Below, piece by piece: positions 29,732 through 42,075 of a DNA stretch of 64,000 bases. The notes beneath the pieces were generated by a model, which saw only the letters and a program-made list of their open reading frames with translations, searched no databases and was not told where the DNA came from. Every line of letters starts with the position of its first letter. Position 1 is the stretch's first letter. Source of the DNA: Cloeon dipterum. Its lineage: Eukaryota > Arthropoda > Insecta > Ephemeroptera > Baetidae. The translations under genes were made by a program, and so were the position numbers. The stretch is from positions 1,054,001 to 1,118,000 of the forward strand of contig NC_088788.1 of assembly GCF_949628265.1 (NCBI RefSeq). The letters are read 5' to 3'.

Positions 29732-31742
29732 TTAATTTTCGTTATCAAAAACACAATTCATCTTCATCTCACAAACGGAATCACTGAATAAAATCGATTG
29801 GTTTGCCAGCATCCATGAGTCTTTATTTCTCAAACCGAATCTGCAAAAAGAAAAATGGTTTCATCACAGTAAGATCATTTCAACTTGCCACTTACCTAAA
29901 ATCAGTTAATTTCGGAAGAAATGCACACGCACTCTTCAAAACATCAGCAAAAGCTTCAGAGACATGATATTTAAAACAGACGTGTAAAGTGTGTAGGTTT
30001 TTTAAAATTCGCTTTTCTTGAATCAAAGAGTTGAGTTTCCAAAGATCTTTTTCATTAAAAAATCTCCCTTCCAATGTAACTTTTTCCAATTTAGGCGCCG
30101 ACAAAATGTTGGACAATACCATCATTTGCTGATCGATAGAAGTAAAACATGAATGGGGACTGTGTATTTAAAATATCTTAGTGTTTAATGATTACAGGGC
30201 AAATCTGATACTTACGGATCGATTAGCCACTCGAGTTCCTTCAGCTCCGCGAATAATTCAAGTTTTGATGATGGAGTTTTTAAAGTAACGTTGAACAGGG
30301 ACAGTTTTTCAAGTTTCGGACAAAACTTGAAAATCGATTCCAAATCTATTGTTGAAAATTCGCCACCGTTTGCCAAATAAAGTGATTGCAGCTTTTGTCC
30401 GTAGTTGATCAAATACTTCTCACTAACTTTGCTGCCGCAAGAATCCAACAATTGAAGCTGTCTGATATTGTCAAACTGTGGCATCACATCGAAAGATGAG
30501 TGTGAAATATTCTTAACCTTTGAAATAAAAAATTCTCTTTAAAGAGGTGAAGCAAGCAAGAGGTATGTGTATGTTTTAAATAAGGATTAAAAATCTGAAT
30601 TCAATCAGATAGTTGCAAATACTTTTACCATGAGACAGGTGACTTTTGGAAAAAGAGTGGGCATCGCTTCAACTGCTTCTGAACTATCCCGTCTCATATC
30701 CATAAATATATGTCGCAGATTTGAGGTTCCAGGGAAGTCCAAACCATGATATCTACCGCCATCTTTTTTTAAGTCAATCCACTCCAAAATTTTGTTTGGA
30801 TCGTGTTGAACCACTTCGATATTTGGAAGATTTTGGGCGCACAAATCACTCAACCAATCGTGATATATTTCAAAAATCAATTCTTTTAGGTTGCGAAAAC
30901 TACTCAATACTTCTTTAATGGCTGGCCTTTTATAGCTGAGTTGAGATATCTCTCCGACATTAATGTACTGAAGTCTTGACAGATTTTTGCAAATTGTAAG
31001 CATATCGGTTAACTGAATGAAATACAAGTTGACGTTAAGCCTGTTCAAATTTTGCATTTTCAGCAGTGACTTGACCATATCCTGATTGAACTCGGCATTT
31101 CCTAGAGTAGCATCAACACCCTGAAAGCCTGTGTCAAAAGGATTGTTTCGCTCTATGACGAGAGTCTCCACATGCGGAGCCCGAGTTTCAATTTGCTTTA
31201 AAAATTCGACGCACGATTTTGTAACCTAAAATTTAATGTTCATGTTTTCACTGCGCGTTGATGACTGTGATAATATGGCTTACATTTTCACTTTCTTTGT
31301 CTATATACCAGCCAGGACAAAAGGACAAAATGCCGTTCAACTCGATGTAGCGGGTTCTTGGGCTCAGCAGCAAAGGGAAGATCTCTTTCAAATTTTCAAA
31401 CACCATTTTCTGTCCCTGCTCGTCAAAACACTTCCTCTTCATTAAATATTGCAAAATTTTTTCTCGCAAAACTCCAGCTGCAAAATATGATCTGATGTCG
31501 ATCAAATATTAGAATCAAAAAGAATACTCACGCAAACTTTTTAGTTTCTCGAGGTCATCAGGACGTGTTCTATAAAATATCAGTTCGTTCGAAATTATTC
31601 GAACAGCGAGTTGCTGCAAACCGAATCTTCTCCTTCGCAGATTTCGGAGCCGCTTCTTGGTCAGCCGCAATGCGTCCTCCGTAGACAGCGTAACGACATT
31701 TTTTGATGTCAACCAAGAAAAGAAAGTCCGAAAGATTTCCAT
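29732..31742 (-). CDS. LRR family protein L4
   Basis: 558 aa. Exons 31532-31742, 31284-31477, 30629-31225, 30216-30517, 29896-30159, 29732-29840. It has the long N-terminus (MEIFRTFFSWLTSKNVVTLS), shared only with L6 and L7. The variable loop is DTGFQGVDATLGNAEFNQD. Exon 2 ends in SEN before GTAAGC instead of the usual EK or EM. Exon 5 begins PPHSCFTSIDQQ, from an acceptor at ACACAG; the nearer CAG would give a stop. Exon 5 ends DFR, where the others have DFK or DFQ. The tail ends VFDNEN. Confidence 0.84.
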
Positions 31743-31783
31743 TGTTTCGATTCTTTCAAATGCAAAGTAATTTGTAAATCGAT

Positions 31784-31812
31784 TTCCTTTTAAACGTTTT
31801 CCCCTGCCACAT
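31784..31812 (-). promoter_or_regulatory. family promoter block upstream of L4
   Basis: Minus strand reads ATGTGGCAGGGGAAAACG, then TTTAAAAGGAAA. Nearly identical to the block of L3 although the N-terminal coding sequence of L4 differs. Confidence 0.55.
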
Positions 31813-32639
31813 AATAGCTTATTTCCATGAATATTAAAAAAAGCCAAAAATATTATTAGAATTAGTAAATTAGTAAAAAAACATATTTTCAGTTTTGAAT
31901 GAGTAATTATCATAAATTAGGTATAAGAGGAATGTTTTTCTGTGCCACCGAAACGTGATTCAGTGTTCGGCTTTTTTCGACAGTGCCCTGCCCACGTTTT
32001 GCAGTAAAACTGTTGCTGTAATTGATTGGACACATACGTAGTGGCTTAAAAATGTATTTAAATAATTTACTAAGCAAGGCTCTGGTTCCCAATTTTTAAA
32101 ATGGTTTCCTCCCGCGTCCTGCATGCTGGGATTAGGATTTTCGTGTTTTTTTTTTCTTGAAACCTAGCGCCTGATTTGAAAGAATCGAACATTATTGGCT
32201 TGTAGCTAAATCATGAGAGCGATCGATTTTTCAAAGATTCGTCTTGGAGGGTAAGAATCATCAACCCTTCAGCTCGTCAAGAATGAATTTTTGTAAGTGA
32301 AAAGTCTGTCAAAACGAGATTCGAGTTGCGAAGGTTGTCAATATTTGTCGTTGCTCGTCACTTTTCTCTGCGCGCCAGAAACTGCTGCTTTACGAGGTCG
32401 CCAAACAGTTATTCAGTGCGCAGGTGCGAAAAAAAACGTATATGCATAGTGAAGGTACCCAGGGTCGCAATTTAAATTCCCAAAACCTTAGTTAAACAGT
32501 TTTTTCAACGTGAACGAGCCTAAAACAATTAATGCTGCCAAATGACGAAGAGAAATTAATTTCTGAGACTGCAAACTAATTAATTATCAATTTCAGAAAT
32601 ACAGGGTTGCCATTTAAGCTCACCAAAACTTTGTTGTAC

Positions 32640-33005
32640 GATTTTTTTTTCGATGCTATCGTTCCTCAAATAATTAATTCAACCAACTTTATTATCAGAA
32701 ATCATTTTAGTGAGTTAGCCGGCGATTTTTGGTTCGCGAGGGCGAAATATTCGGCTTAGCCGCCCGGTCCCACCTTAAATTTCGCGGCTGAGACCCCTAG
32801 ATTTCATTCATTCCATTTAATTAACATAAGACACGCTCTATTTTCTGCAGTGTAAGCCAAGAAACGCCTGCATTGAGCTCAAATATGCAACCGGCACGTC
32901 AAGATTGTCGTGCAAGCGGCGTAGGTTTTGCCAACGAGATAATTTTTTGCTATTTGATGACAAGGCTACGGCCCGTATCGTCAGGGGTGGTGCGTGGAGG
33001 GGGTG
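32640..33005 (+). repeat. 1 kb dispersed non-coding repeat R (copy 2, truncated)
   Basis: Starts at CGATTTTTTTTTCGATGCTA and includes CTCAAATATGCAACCGGCAC. It stops after CGTATCGTCAGGGGTGGTG, where sequence like 42360 (GGCGGAGACGCGCTCTGCG) takes over. Confidence 0.75.
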
Positions 33006-33254
33006 GTGATTTGGGCGGAGACGCGCTCTGCGGCCTGAAATACTTATTCGCGGCTCATTTTTCGTGCCTAACAGACAAATTAAACTGAATTTCTACGACT
33101 ATGGGCTCAAAAATGCTGCTCTGAAGAGGAACATAAGCTTTAATTGCAAATAAAAGGCTCGTAACGCAATAACATTGATTAATTTGTGTATTTTCAACAC
33201 CAAAAAATAAATAAAAAAGATAATTGTTATGGTTCAGTTAGTTATATTTCGTTT

Positions 33255-35200
33255 TCAAAAACACCAACTTATTTTAAAAACACCTGCATCGATATGACCG
33301 AGCGGACTAGATTGGCTTGCCAGGAGTGGGTCTTCCTCTAGCTTCAGTTGTAAAATATGTCCATATCTGTAAAAATAATGTTTTCAAAGAAGTGTGATCG
33401 AAAAACAACTTTTGCTACTTACTTGAAATCGGTTAATTTCGGGAGAAATGCACACGCACTCTTCAAAAGATTAGCAAAAACTACAGGGATTTGAAAATAA
33501 TAATAGACGTGTAAAGTGTGTAGGTTATTTAAAATTCGCTTTTCCCGAATCAATGAGTTCAGTTTCCTAAGATCATCTTGGTTGAAAATCTTCAGTTCCA
33601 ACTTGACCTTTTCAAGTTTTGGCGCCGCCAAAATTGTGGACAAAACCATGCTTTCTGGATCATGAATTTCATCGTAACTATATAATAAAAAAATTATCAT
33701 TTTTTTTATTTCAGGGCCAATCTGACACTTACTAGGTAATTACCAATACCAATTCGAGTTCCTTTAGCTCCGCAAAAAATTCTATTTTTGATGGTGGCGT
33801 TTTTAAATGCGTGTTGCGAATTGACAATTTTTCAAGTTTCGGACAGTGCTTGAAAATCAATTCCAAATCTATTGTTATTATATCTTGATCGTGTCCCACA
33901 TAAAGTGATTGCAGCTTTTGTCCATAGTTGATCAAATACTTCTCAATAATTCCACTGCCGAAAGGATCCAACATCTGAAGCTGTCTAATATTTTCGAATT
34001 TTGGTATCACATTCTCTCCAAAATTGCCCGCATTTTCAACCTTTAAAAAAATAATACCGGTTAGATCGGTGAAGCATATGCAAAAGAGGTATGTTTAAAT
34101 TAAGATAATTAATCAGAATTCTCCAAAGAGCAAAGAATACGTACCACGAGACAGCTGACTTTTGGAAATAAAGTGGGCATTGCTTCAACTTCTTCTGCGC
34201 TATACTCGTCCAGGTCCACATAAACATTTCGCAGATTTGAAACTCCAGAAAAATGCAAGCCCTGATATCTCCTGTCATATCTTCTTGTGTCACTCCAGTT
34301 TTCGTTCGGATCATATTGAAGCACTTGGAGGTTTGGCAGATTTCGGGTGCACAAACAACCCAACCAATCTTTTCCATCAGCAGGGCATTCGAAAATCAAT
34401 TCTTTCAGATTGCAAAAACTGCTCGACACTTCTTCAATGGCTGGCTTGTCATCGTTTTCGTAAAATATCATTCCGACATTAATGTACTGAAGTCTTGACA
34501 GATTTTTGCAAATTTTTAGCAGGTCGGTTAAGTGAAAGATATTCATGTTGGCTTTTAGCCTGTTTAAGTTTTTCATTTTCATGAGTGATTGCACCATTTC
34601 TTGATAAAGATCATAACTATCTTCATCATGAGCATAAAAGCACTGGTAAAATGGATTGTTTCGTTGTATGATGAGAGTCTCAACTTGAGGAGCTCGTGTT
34701 CCTATTTGTTTCAAAAGTTCGAAGCACCATTGGGCAGCCTAACAAGAACAAAATTATATTTTCACTACGCGTTTATATGATTGGAATAATATGACCTTTT
34801 CAAATTTGCTTTCTATACACCGACCAGGAGAAAAGGACAAAATGCCGTTCAACTCGATGAAGTGGGTTCTTGGGCTCAGCAGCAAAGGGAAGATCACTTT
34901 CAAATTTTTAAACTCCACTTTTTGTCCCTTTCCGTCCAAACACCTCTTCTTCATTAAATCTTGCAAAATTTTCTCTCGCAAAATGTCAGCTGCAAATGAT
35001 AAACAGATGTCGTTCAAATATTAGAATCAAAACGAATACTCACGCAAGTTTTTCAGCTTCTCCAGCTCATCAGGATGTGTTCTATAAAACGTCAGTTGCT
35101 TCGAAATCTCGCGAACCGCGAGTTGCTCCAAACCGAGGCTTCTCCTACGCAGATTTTGGAGCCGCTTTTTGGTCAGCTGCAACTCGTCCAGCGTAGACAT
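33255..35200 (-). CDS. LRR family protein L5
   Basis: 539 aa. Exons 35044-35200, 34796-34989, 34145-34738, 33733-34040, 33423-33677, 33255-33366. The exon 2 donor is GTCATA, weaker than the GTAACC of the other copies. Exon 3 begins AAQWCFELLKQ. The variable loop is YQCFYAHDEDSYDLYQE. Exon 6 carries a one-base insertion relative to L2, so the last residues read FKISWCF and stop early instead of VFE.E.; the tail is altered but not lost. Promoter sequence upstream (35277-35310) is of the diverged type. Confidence 0.82.
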
Positions 35201-37010
35201 CGTAGCGAAATTCACAAACTTGTTCGGAGTATCCAAAGAATTGATGTGTTCAACTGTCAAGAAATGTGTTATTCACTTCCCATTTCAACGTTTTTCACCT
35301 GCTCATTAGCTGGACAACATGATTACTCATTTCCATGAAAAGAAAACATTAAAATAACCTATTATTGGTAAAAAATAATGAATTTTGTTCAAATTATTTT
35401 TAACTTTAAATTACATTCGTATTGAAAGAGATGAAACATTATCCTGTGTGAAAAAGGCATATACAAAAAATTTGTCGCGATTAAAATTCTCTGAAACTTC
35501 GTTGCACGATTTTTTCGATGCCTCAAATAATTAATTCAACCAACTTTACTAGAAATCATAAGAGCGATGCTCAGCAAGCAGCGCTGCGCCGCGTTGGCCG
35601 GCAATTTTTGGTTCGCGAGGGCAGCCGCCCGGTCACGACTTAAATTTCGCGGCTGAGATGCCTAGATTTCATTCATTCCATTTAATTAACATAATAAAAC
35701 GCCCTATTTTCTGCAGTGTATGTAAGCCAAGAAACGCCTGCGTTGAGCTAAAATATGCAACCGGTACGTCAAGATTGTCGTGCGAGAGGCCTAAGTTTGG
35801 CCATCGAGACCATTTTTTCGCTATTTGATGAGAAGGCTGCGGCCCGTATCGTCAGGGGTGGTTTCGGAAATCGTTCGTTCTTTTGAGGAGCAAAAGTGAG
35901 AAGAGAGAAACATGAGTGGAATGCGTGCGTTGTTCAGGAATTCAAAAAGCACAAAAAAATTTCCTCGAAATTCCTTCAAACGCAACAAACTTTGCCTTTT
36001 CAGAGCACATAATGTCAACAAAAAATTATTTTTCTGGCATCTTTTCACCTCCTTAAAATGAAATTCTGTGGGGGTAAACCTGAGAATAGTTTATCTTTCG
36101 TTAAAAGCTGCTCGTTTCCTATTTTCGTATAATCTTTAAAATATCAAAATCTCGATTGAAATGAACGATACGAGTACAAAATTTCCTGCACATCCCAATA
36201 AATGTGAAAAATTATGGCTTTTCAATCACGAAGAAATAAAAAAATTCTCACCACCTATTCAAAAGGTGCGATGGAAAACTATTGCAGTAAACAGATATGA
36301 AAATCGACCTGAATGAACGGAAAATGATTTTTCGATTAAATTTTATTGAGAACGATCCAAAACCTTTTACGATTGAAGCCTCTGCTAGAGCGTTAATATA
36401 TTCTGACATCTAGGCCTCTTCATTGGAATGCAATTGTTTTAAGAATTCGATCGGCCACGCTATCCTCGACCACGACCTCTCATTAGATATGTATTTGATT
36501 CGGCTTTAACTTGCGGTTCCGTGACGACCTTGTTCAGTCCGCTGTTGCGTTTTAAGTGCTTTGACAGCGATTTCAAGCACATTTTGGTGATACTCTTCGC
36601 CGACGATTTTAACTCTCACCGTCCTTTCCCAGGTCTTGCCACCTGAAGGCTGTTTTTTCGCATTTTATCCGGTAGAATCACATATATTTTTGGCACGTGG
36701 AGCGAGTCGAAAAATTGTAAAATAAAATTAATTTCACTCGCCCTCTTACCAAAAAGCAGCAGTTTCTGGCGCCAGAAAAATATTTGTCTATAAAAATATA
36801 CTTTTAAATTTTTGCCGTGACCTATATTGTGCGTCTAATTCACACTATTATCGTGATTTATGAAAATAATTCGTTCTAAACAAATGCCATTTAAAAGTAG
36901 AAATATTTTGTAAAAATTTGCACATTTTAATAACAAGAAGTGTTTGTGAGTGAATTCAAAATATTTTCTTCTTTTCGGAAATGAGTTATCATGTGGCACA
37001 GCTAATCAGA
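35201..37010. other. spacer between divergent genes L5 and L6
   Basis: L5 (minus) and L6 (plus) are head to head. The spacer contains repeat R copy 3 (35490-36488), then 36590-36770 with CTTTCCCAGGTCTTGCCACC and AAAAAGCAGCAGTTTCTGGC, which is the reverse complement of sequence at 45130-45270. No gene recognised. Confidence 0.45.
35490..36488 (+). repeat. 1 kb dispersed non-coding repeat R (copy 3, near full length)
   Basis: Runs from TTGCACGATTTTTTCGATGC through CAACCGGTACGTCAAGATTG and CAATAAATGTGAAAAATTAT to CTCTTCATTGGAATGCAATT and GACCACGACCTCTCATTAG. Closely matches copies 5 and 6. No coding capacity and no obvious terminal inverted repeats. Confidence 0.8.
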
Positions 37011-37018
37011 TATAAAAG
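37011..37018 (+). promoter_or_regulatory. TATA box of L6
   Basis: TATAAAAG 52 bases upstream of the L6 start codon, preceded by the diverged family block GAAATGAGTTATCATGTGGC then ACAGCTAATCAGA. Confidence 0.6.
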
Positions 37019-37062
37019 GAAATCGATTTATAAATTTCTTGGCATTTGAAAGAATCGAAACA

Positions 37063-39090
37063 ATGGAAATCTTTCGGACTCTCTTTTCTTGGGTGACATC
37101 TAAAAACGTCGCTACGCTGTCTACGGCGGACGCATTGCGGCTGACCAAGAAGCGGCTCCGAAATCTGCGGAGGAGAAACCTCGATTTGCAGCAACTCGCT
37201 GTTCGACAGATTTCGAACCAACTGACGTTTTATAGAACACATCCTGATGAACTGGAGAAATTGAAGAATTTGCGTGAGTAAATTGTTTTGATTCTAATAT
37301 TTGAAGAACATCAGTTCATATTTTGCAGCTGGAGTTTTGAGAGACAAAATTCTGCAATATTTAATGAAGAAGAGGTGTTTGGACGGACAGGGACAGAAAG
37401 AGGAATTTAAAAATTTGAAAGCGATCTTCCCGTTGCTGCTGAGCCCAAGAACCCGCTACATCGAGTTGAACGGCATTTTGTCCTTTTGTCCTGATCGGTA
37501 TAAAAACGGGAAAATTGAAATGGTAACCGTTTTATTTTTATCACAGTCTTCAACGTGAAGTGAAAACATAAACTTTTTTTTCAGGCAATAAAATGGTGCG
37601 TTGAACTTTTAAAACAAATAGAAACACGAGCTCCGCAAGTGGAGACTCTCGTTATAGATGCAAACAATCCAATTTACAAGTGCAGCATTCATAGTCATGT
37701 ACATGATACTAATAATTTTCGTCAAGAAATGGTGCAATCACTCATGAAATTGCAAAAATTAAACAGGCTACAAGTGAAATTGTATTCCATTGATTTAAAG
37801 GATTTGCTTAAAATATGCAAAAATCTTTCAAGACTGGAGTACGTTCAAGTAGAGTGTGTTTATCGCAAGGAAAAATACGAGCCAGCCCCGGAAGAAGTAT
37901 TGAGCAGTTTTTGCAATTTGAAAGAATTGATTATCGAATGCCCTCGTTATGAAAACGATTGGTTGGGTACTTTTTGCACCCGAAATCTTCCAAACCTCGA
38001 AGTGGTTCAATATGATCCGAACGAAATGAAGTGGATGCACATCAGAGAGTATGAAAATAGATATCATCGTTTGGACTCCCCTGGAGAATCAAATCTGCGA
38101 CACGTTTGTGTGGACCTGGAAAAGTATAGTGCAGAAGAAGTTGAAGCAATGCCCACTTTATTTCCAAAAGTCACCTGTCTCATGGTACGCATTTTTTGCT
38201 CTCTGATTATTTTAGATTGTTAATTTAAAAATACACCTCTCTGAACAGTATTCTTTTTCGTTTCAAAGGTTAAGACTATTAAGAATTCTTCTTTGGCAGA
38301 GAATTTGATGCCAAAATACGACAATATTAAACAGCTTCAATTGTTTATTCCGTGCGGCAGCGCTGTTATTAAGAAGTATTTGATCAACTATGGACAAAAG
38401 CTGCAATCAATTTATTTGGGACACGATAATAAATTGATTACAATAAATTTGGAATTGATTTTCAAGCACTGTCCGAAACTTGAAAAATTGTCACTGCGCA
38501 GCACGCGTTTAATAACGCCACAATCAAAACTAGATTTTTTTGCAGAGCTAAAGGAACTCGAATTGGAAAATGCCTAGTAAGTATCAGATTGGCCCTGTAA
38601 TTATTAAACTGAGATTTTTTAATGTATATAGTCGCAGCGACATTCCTGATGGAATTCATTGTCCAGACAGCATGGCTTTGTCCACAATTTTATCAGCGCC
38701 CAAACTTGAAAAGGTCAAGTTGGTCTCGCGGATTTTCTACAAGAATAATGATGGTCTTTGGAAACTCAACTCTTTGATTCGAGAAAAGCAAATTTTAAAA
38801 AACCTGCACACTTTACACGTGTATCATAAAGTTCCAATCCCTGAAGCGTTGGCGAATGCTTTGAAGAGTGCGTGTGCATTTCTTCCGAAATTAACCGATT
38901 TCAAGTAAGTGCAAAAGTTGTTTTGATCACAGCACTTCTATAAATAAACATTTCCTATTTACGCAGATTCGGATGTATTTATAAATCGGGACCTAATGAG
39001 GACCCACTCCTCGCCTGCCAACCTACTCCGCTCAGTGATATCGATGCAAGAGTTTTGAAGATGAATCATGTTTTTGAAAAAGAAAAATAA
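37063..39090 (+). CDS. LRR family protein L6
   Basis: 569 aa, plus strand. Exons 37063-37273, 37329-37522, 37585-38184, 38269-38576, 38632-38904, 38967-39090. It has the long N-terminus (MEIFRTLFSWVTSKNVATLS). Exon 3 begins AIKWCVELLKQ. The variable loop is IYKCSIHSHVHDTNNFRQE, after DANNP instead of RNNP. Exon 5 carries a longer loop (SRIFYKNNDGLWKLNS) than most copies. Exon 6 encodes the long tail (EDPLLACQPTPLSDIDARVL, ending VFEKEK). L7 is its mirror copy. Confidence 0.86.
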
Positions 39091-39299
39091 CCAACTTAAC
39101 CATAACAATGATTATTTTTCTCATTTTTTGTTGATAAACAAATAATTGTCATTACGTTACGAGTCTTTTATTTGCAATTAAAGCTTATGTTCCTCTTGCG
39201 AGCAGCATTGTTTGAGTTTTCACATGCCCATAGTCGTAGAAATTCATTTTAATTTGTCTGTTGTGCTCGAAAAATGAGCCGCGGATGAAGCCACAGAAA

Positions 39300-39930
39300 T
39301 TAATTCTAAGCAGGTGAAAAGATGCCAATAAAGAATTTTTTGTTAACATTATGTGCTCTGAAAAGGCAAAGTTTGTTGCGTTTGAAGGAATTTCCAGGAA
39401 ATTGTTGGTGCTTTTTTAATTCCTGAACAACGCACGCATTCCACTCATTTTTCCCTCTTCTCACTTTTGCTCCTCAAAAGAACGAACGATTTCCGAAACC
39501 ACCCCTGACGATACGGGCCGTAGTCATGCCATCAAATAGCGAAAAAATGGTTTCGATGGCAAAACCTACGCCTCTCGCACGACAATCTTGACGTGCCGGT
39601 TGCATATTTGAGCTCAATGCAGCCGTTTTTTGGCTTACACTGCAGAAAATAGGGCTTGTCTTATGTTAATTAAATGGAATGAATGAAATCTAGAGGTCTC
39701 AGCCGCGAGATTTAAGGCGGGACCGGGCGGCTAAGCCGAATATTTCGCCCAATGGCTGGTGGCTGCCCTCGCGAACCAAAAATTGCCGGCTAACGCGGCG
39801 CAGCGCTGCTTGCTGAGCCCACTAATGATTATTTCTAATAATAAAGTTGGTTGAATTAATTATTTGAGGAACGTTAGCATCGAAAAAATATCGTGCAACC
39901 AAGTTTTGGTGAGCTTAAATGGCGACCCTG
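39300..39930 (-). repeat. 1 kb dispersed non-coding repeat R (copy 4)
   Basis: Starts at TTAATTCTAAGCAGGTGAAA and ends near the CGATTTTTTC-type end (reads GAAAAAATATCGTGCAACCA). Contains CCACCCCTGACGATACGGGC. The mirror of copy 5, as part of the inverted duplication. Confidence 0.78.
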
Positions 39931-40690
39931 AATTCCTGAAATTGATAATTAATTAGTTTGCAGTCTCAGAAATTAATTTAATTTGGCAGAATTAATTGTT
40001 TTAGGCTCGTTCACGTCGAAAAAACTGTTATAACTAAAGGTTCTTATAGCAATTTTTAAATAGTTATATCAGGTAAAAAAACTGCCGATGGCTGCGGACG
40101 CTGGTGCCGCGGTCAATTGTGTCACTGAGCAATAAGAATCTATAATTAATTTTTTTTCATTTTACTGTTTTCGTTTTTGAACATTTCTTGTGTATATACT
40201 GTCAAAAATAAAAGCATTTTCGACGCAGCCACAGCACACGCCACCGCCGAAAGAGCAAAAAAAGCGATGATGCCGGCCAAACCGCATACTCAAACAGTCT
40301 TCAGGTTATGCGCGACCTGAGGAAGTTCGGTAACTTGCGTGGATTTAAAACCGCGTCGCCGTTCTTCGTAAAATGTGCCAGATATCGCATAAAATGCATT
40401 GAAAAAAGTATCTCAGGTCGCGGTACCCTGAAAACGGTCATTTATTGGCTATATTCTAGTTAAAAGTCGAAAAAGTGACTGTCCGATGAGAGGTCGTGCT
40501 CGAGGATAGCACGAACGGTTCTACGACTATTATGGGCATATATGCATTATAGTTTATGTTGCTCGGAGGACTGCTTTCAAGATTTAATTGCAAATAAAAG
40601 GCTCGTAACTCGTAAAGCAATGACAACTATTTGTTTATGTATTTTGTAACAAAATAGTAAGAATGATGATAATTGTAATGGTTAAATTAT

Positions 40691-40817
40691 TTATTTTTCG
40701 TTTTCAAAAACATCAATCAAAGGAAAAACACTTGCATCGATATTACAGACTGTTGGTTTACGTTGGCGTGCCAGGAGTGGATCTTTATTTTGCTCCAATG
40801 AAAACATATGTCCGTAT
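40691..40817 (-). pseudogene. orphan intact LRR exon 6
   Basis: A 127-base open terminal exon with a canonical acceptor (TTTGTGCAG before ATACGG). It encodes NKDPLLARQRKPTVCNIDAS and ends VFENEK with TAA, nearly identical to L9 exon 6. No exons 1-5 of its own lie next to it. It is on the same strand as L7 and about 1.8 kb beyond the L7 stop, in the right phase to be spliced to L7 exon 5. Confidence 0.75.
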
Positions 40818-41079
40818 CTGCACAAATAAAATGTTTTCAAAATGACGCGGGATGAAAACTGACACCGAATTCAGTGCGCGGGTGCTTTTCTTTTGTACAC
40901 CTGGTCAACCAAATGAGACAAGAAAACGTTTCAAAAATACGGAAATGCATAGTGAAGGTACTCAGGGACACAATTCAATGAAACTAGGTAACAATGTGTC
41001 TAAAACAATTAATTCAATGAATTAAACAAAGAAAGATCACTCTCCGGTACTACTTTCTAATTAATTCGCAATTTCAGGT

Positions 41080-42075
41080 ACTCAGGTTCACGATTAATAT
41101 TCACCGAAACTTGATTGCACGATTTTTTTTATGCTACCTTGCCTCAAATATTTAATTCAACCAACTTTGTTACTAGAAATCATTAGTGGGCTCAGCAAAC
41201 AGCGCAGCGCCGCGTTGGCCGGCGAATTTCGGGTTGTGAGGGAAGCCGCCCACCGCTGGGCAAAATATTCGGCTTAGCCGCCCGGTCCCGCCTTAAATCT
41301 CGCGGCTGAGACCTCTAGATTTCATTCACTCCATTTAATTAACATAATAAAACGCCCTATTTTCTGCAGTGTAAGCCAAGGAACGGCTGCGTTGAGCTCA
41401 AATATGCAACCGGCACGTCAAGATTGTCGTGCGAGAGGCGTAGGTTTTGCCATCGAAACCATTTTTTCGCTATTTGATGGCATGACTACGGCCCGTATCG
41501 TCAGGGGTGGTTTCGGAAATCGTTCGTTCTTTTGAGGAGCAAAAGTGAGAAGAGGGAAAAATGAGTGGAATGCGTGCGTTGTTCAGGAATTAAAAAAGCA
41601 CCAACAATTTCCTGGAAATTCCTTCAAACGCAACAAACTTTGCTTTTTCAGAGCAGATAATTCGAACAAAAAATTCTTTATTGGCATCTTTTCACTTCCT
41701 TAAAATGAAATTCTGTGGGGGTAAACTTGAGAATAGTTTATCTTTCGTTAAAAGCTGCTCGTTTCCTATTTTCGTATAATCTTTAAAATATCAAAAACTC
41801 GATTGAAATGTACGATACGAGTACAAAATTTCCTGCACATCCCAATAAATGTGAAAAATTTTGGCTCTTCAATCACGAAGAAATAAAAAAATTTCTCACC
41901 ACCTATTCAAAAGGTGCGATGGAAAACTGTTGCAGTAAACATATATGAAAATCGACCTGAGTGAAAGGAAAATGATTTTCCGAACAAATACTCGATTAAA
42001 TTTTATTGAGAACGATCCAAAACCTTTTACGATTGAAGCCTCTGCTTGAGCGTTAACATATTCTGACATCTAGAC
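41080..42075 (+). repeat. 1 kb dispersed non-coding repeat R (copy 5)
   Basis: Runs from ACCGAAACTTGATTGCACGA to ATTGAAGCCTCTGCTTGAGC and TTCTGACATCTAGACC. Very similar to copy 3 and to the complements of copies 4 and 6. Confidence 0.8.

Larger units (their letters stand above)
31743..33254. other. spacer between L4 and L5
   Basis: Holds the L4 promoter block, a dispersed spacer repeat (32120-32400, like 28240), a truncated copy of repeat R (32640-33005), and the L5 3' flank with CTTTAATTGCAAATAAAAGG, a sequence found downstream of every copy of this gene family. No gene recognised. Confidence 0.4.
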
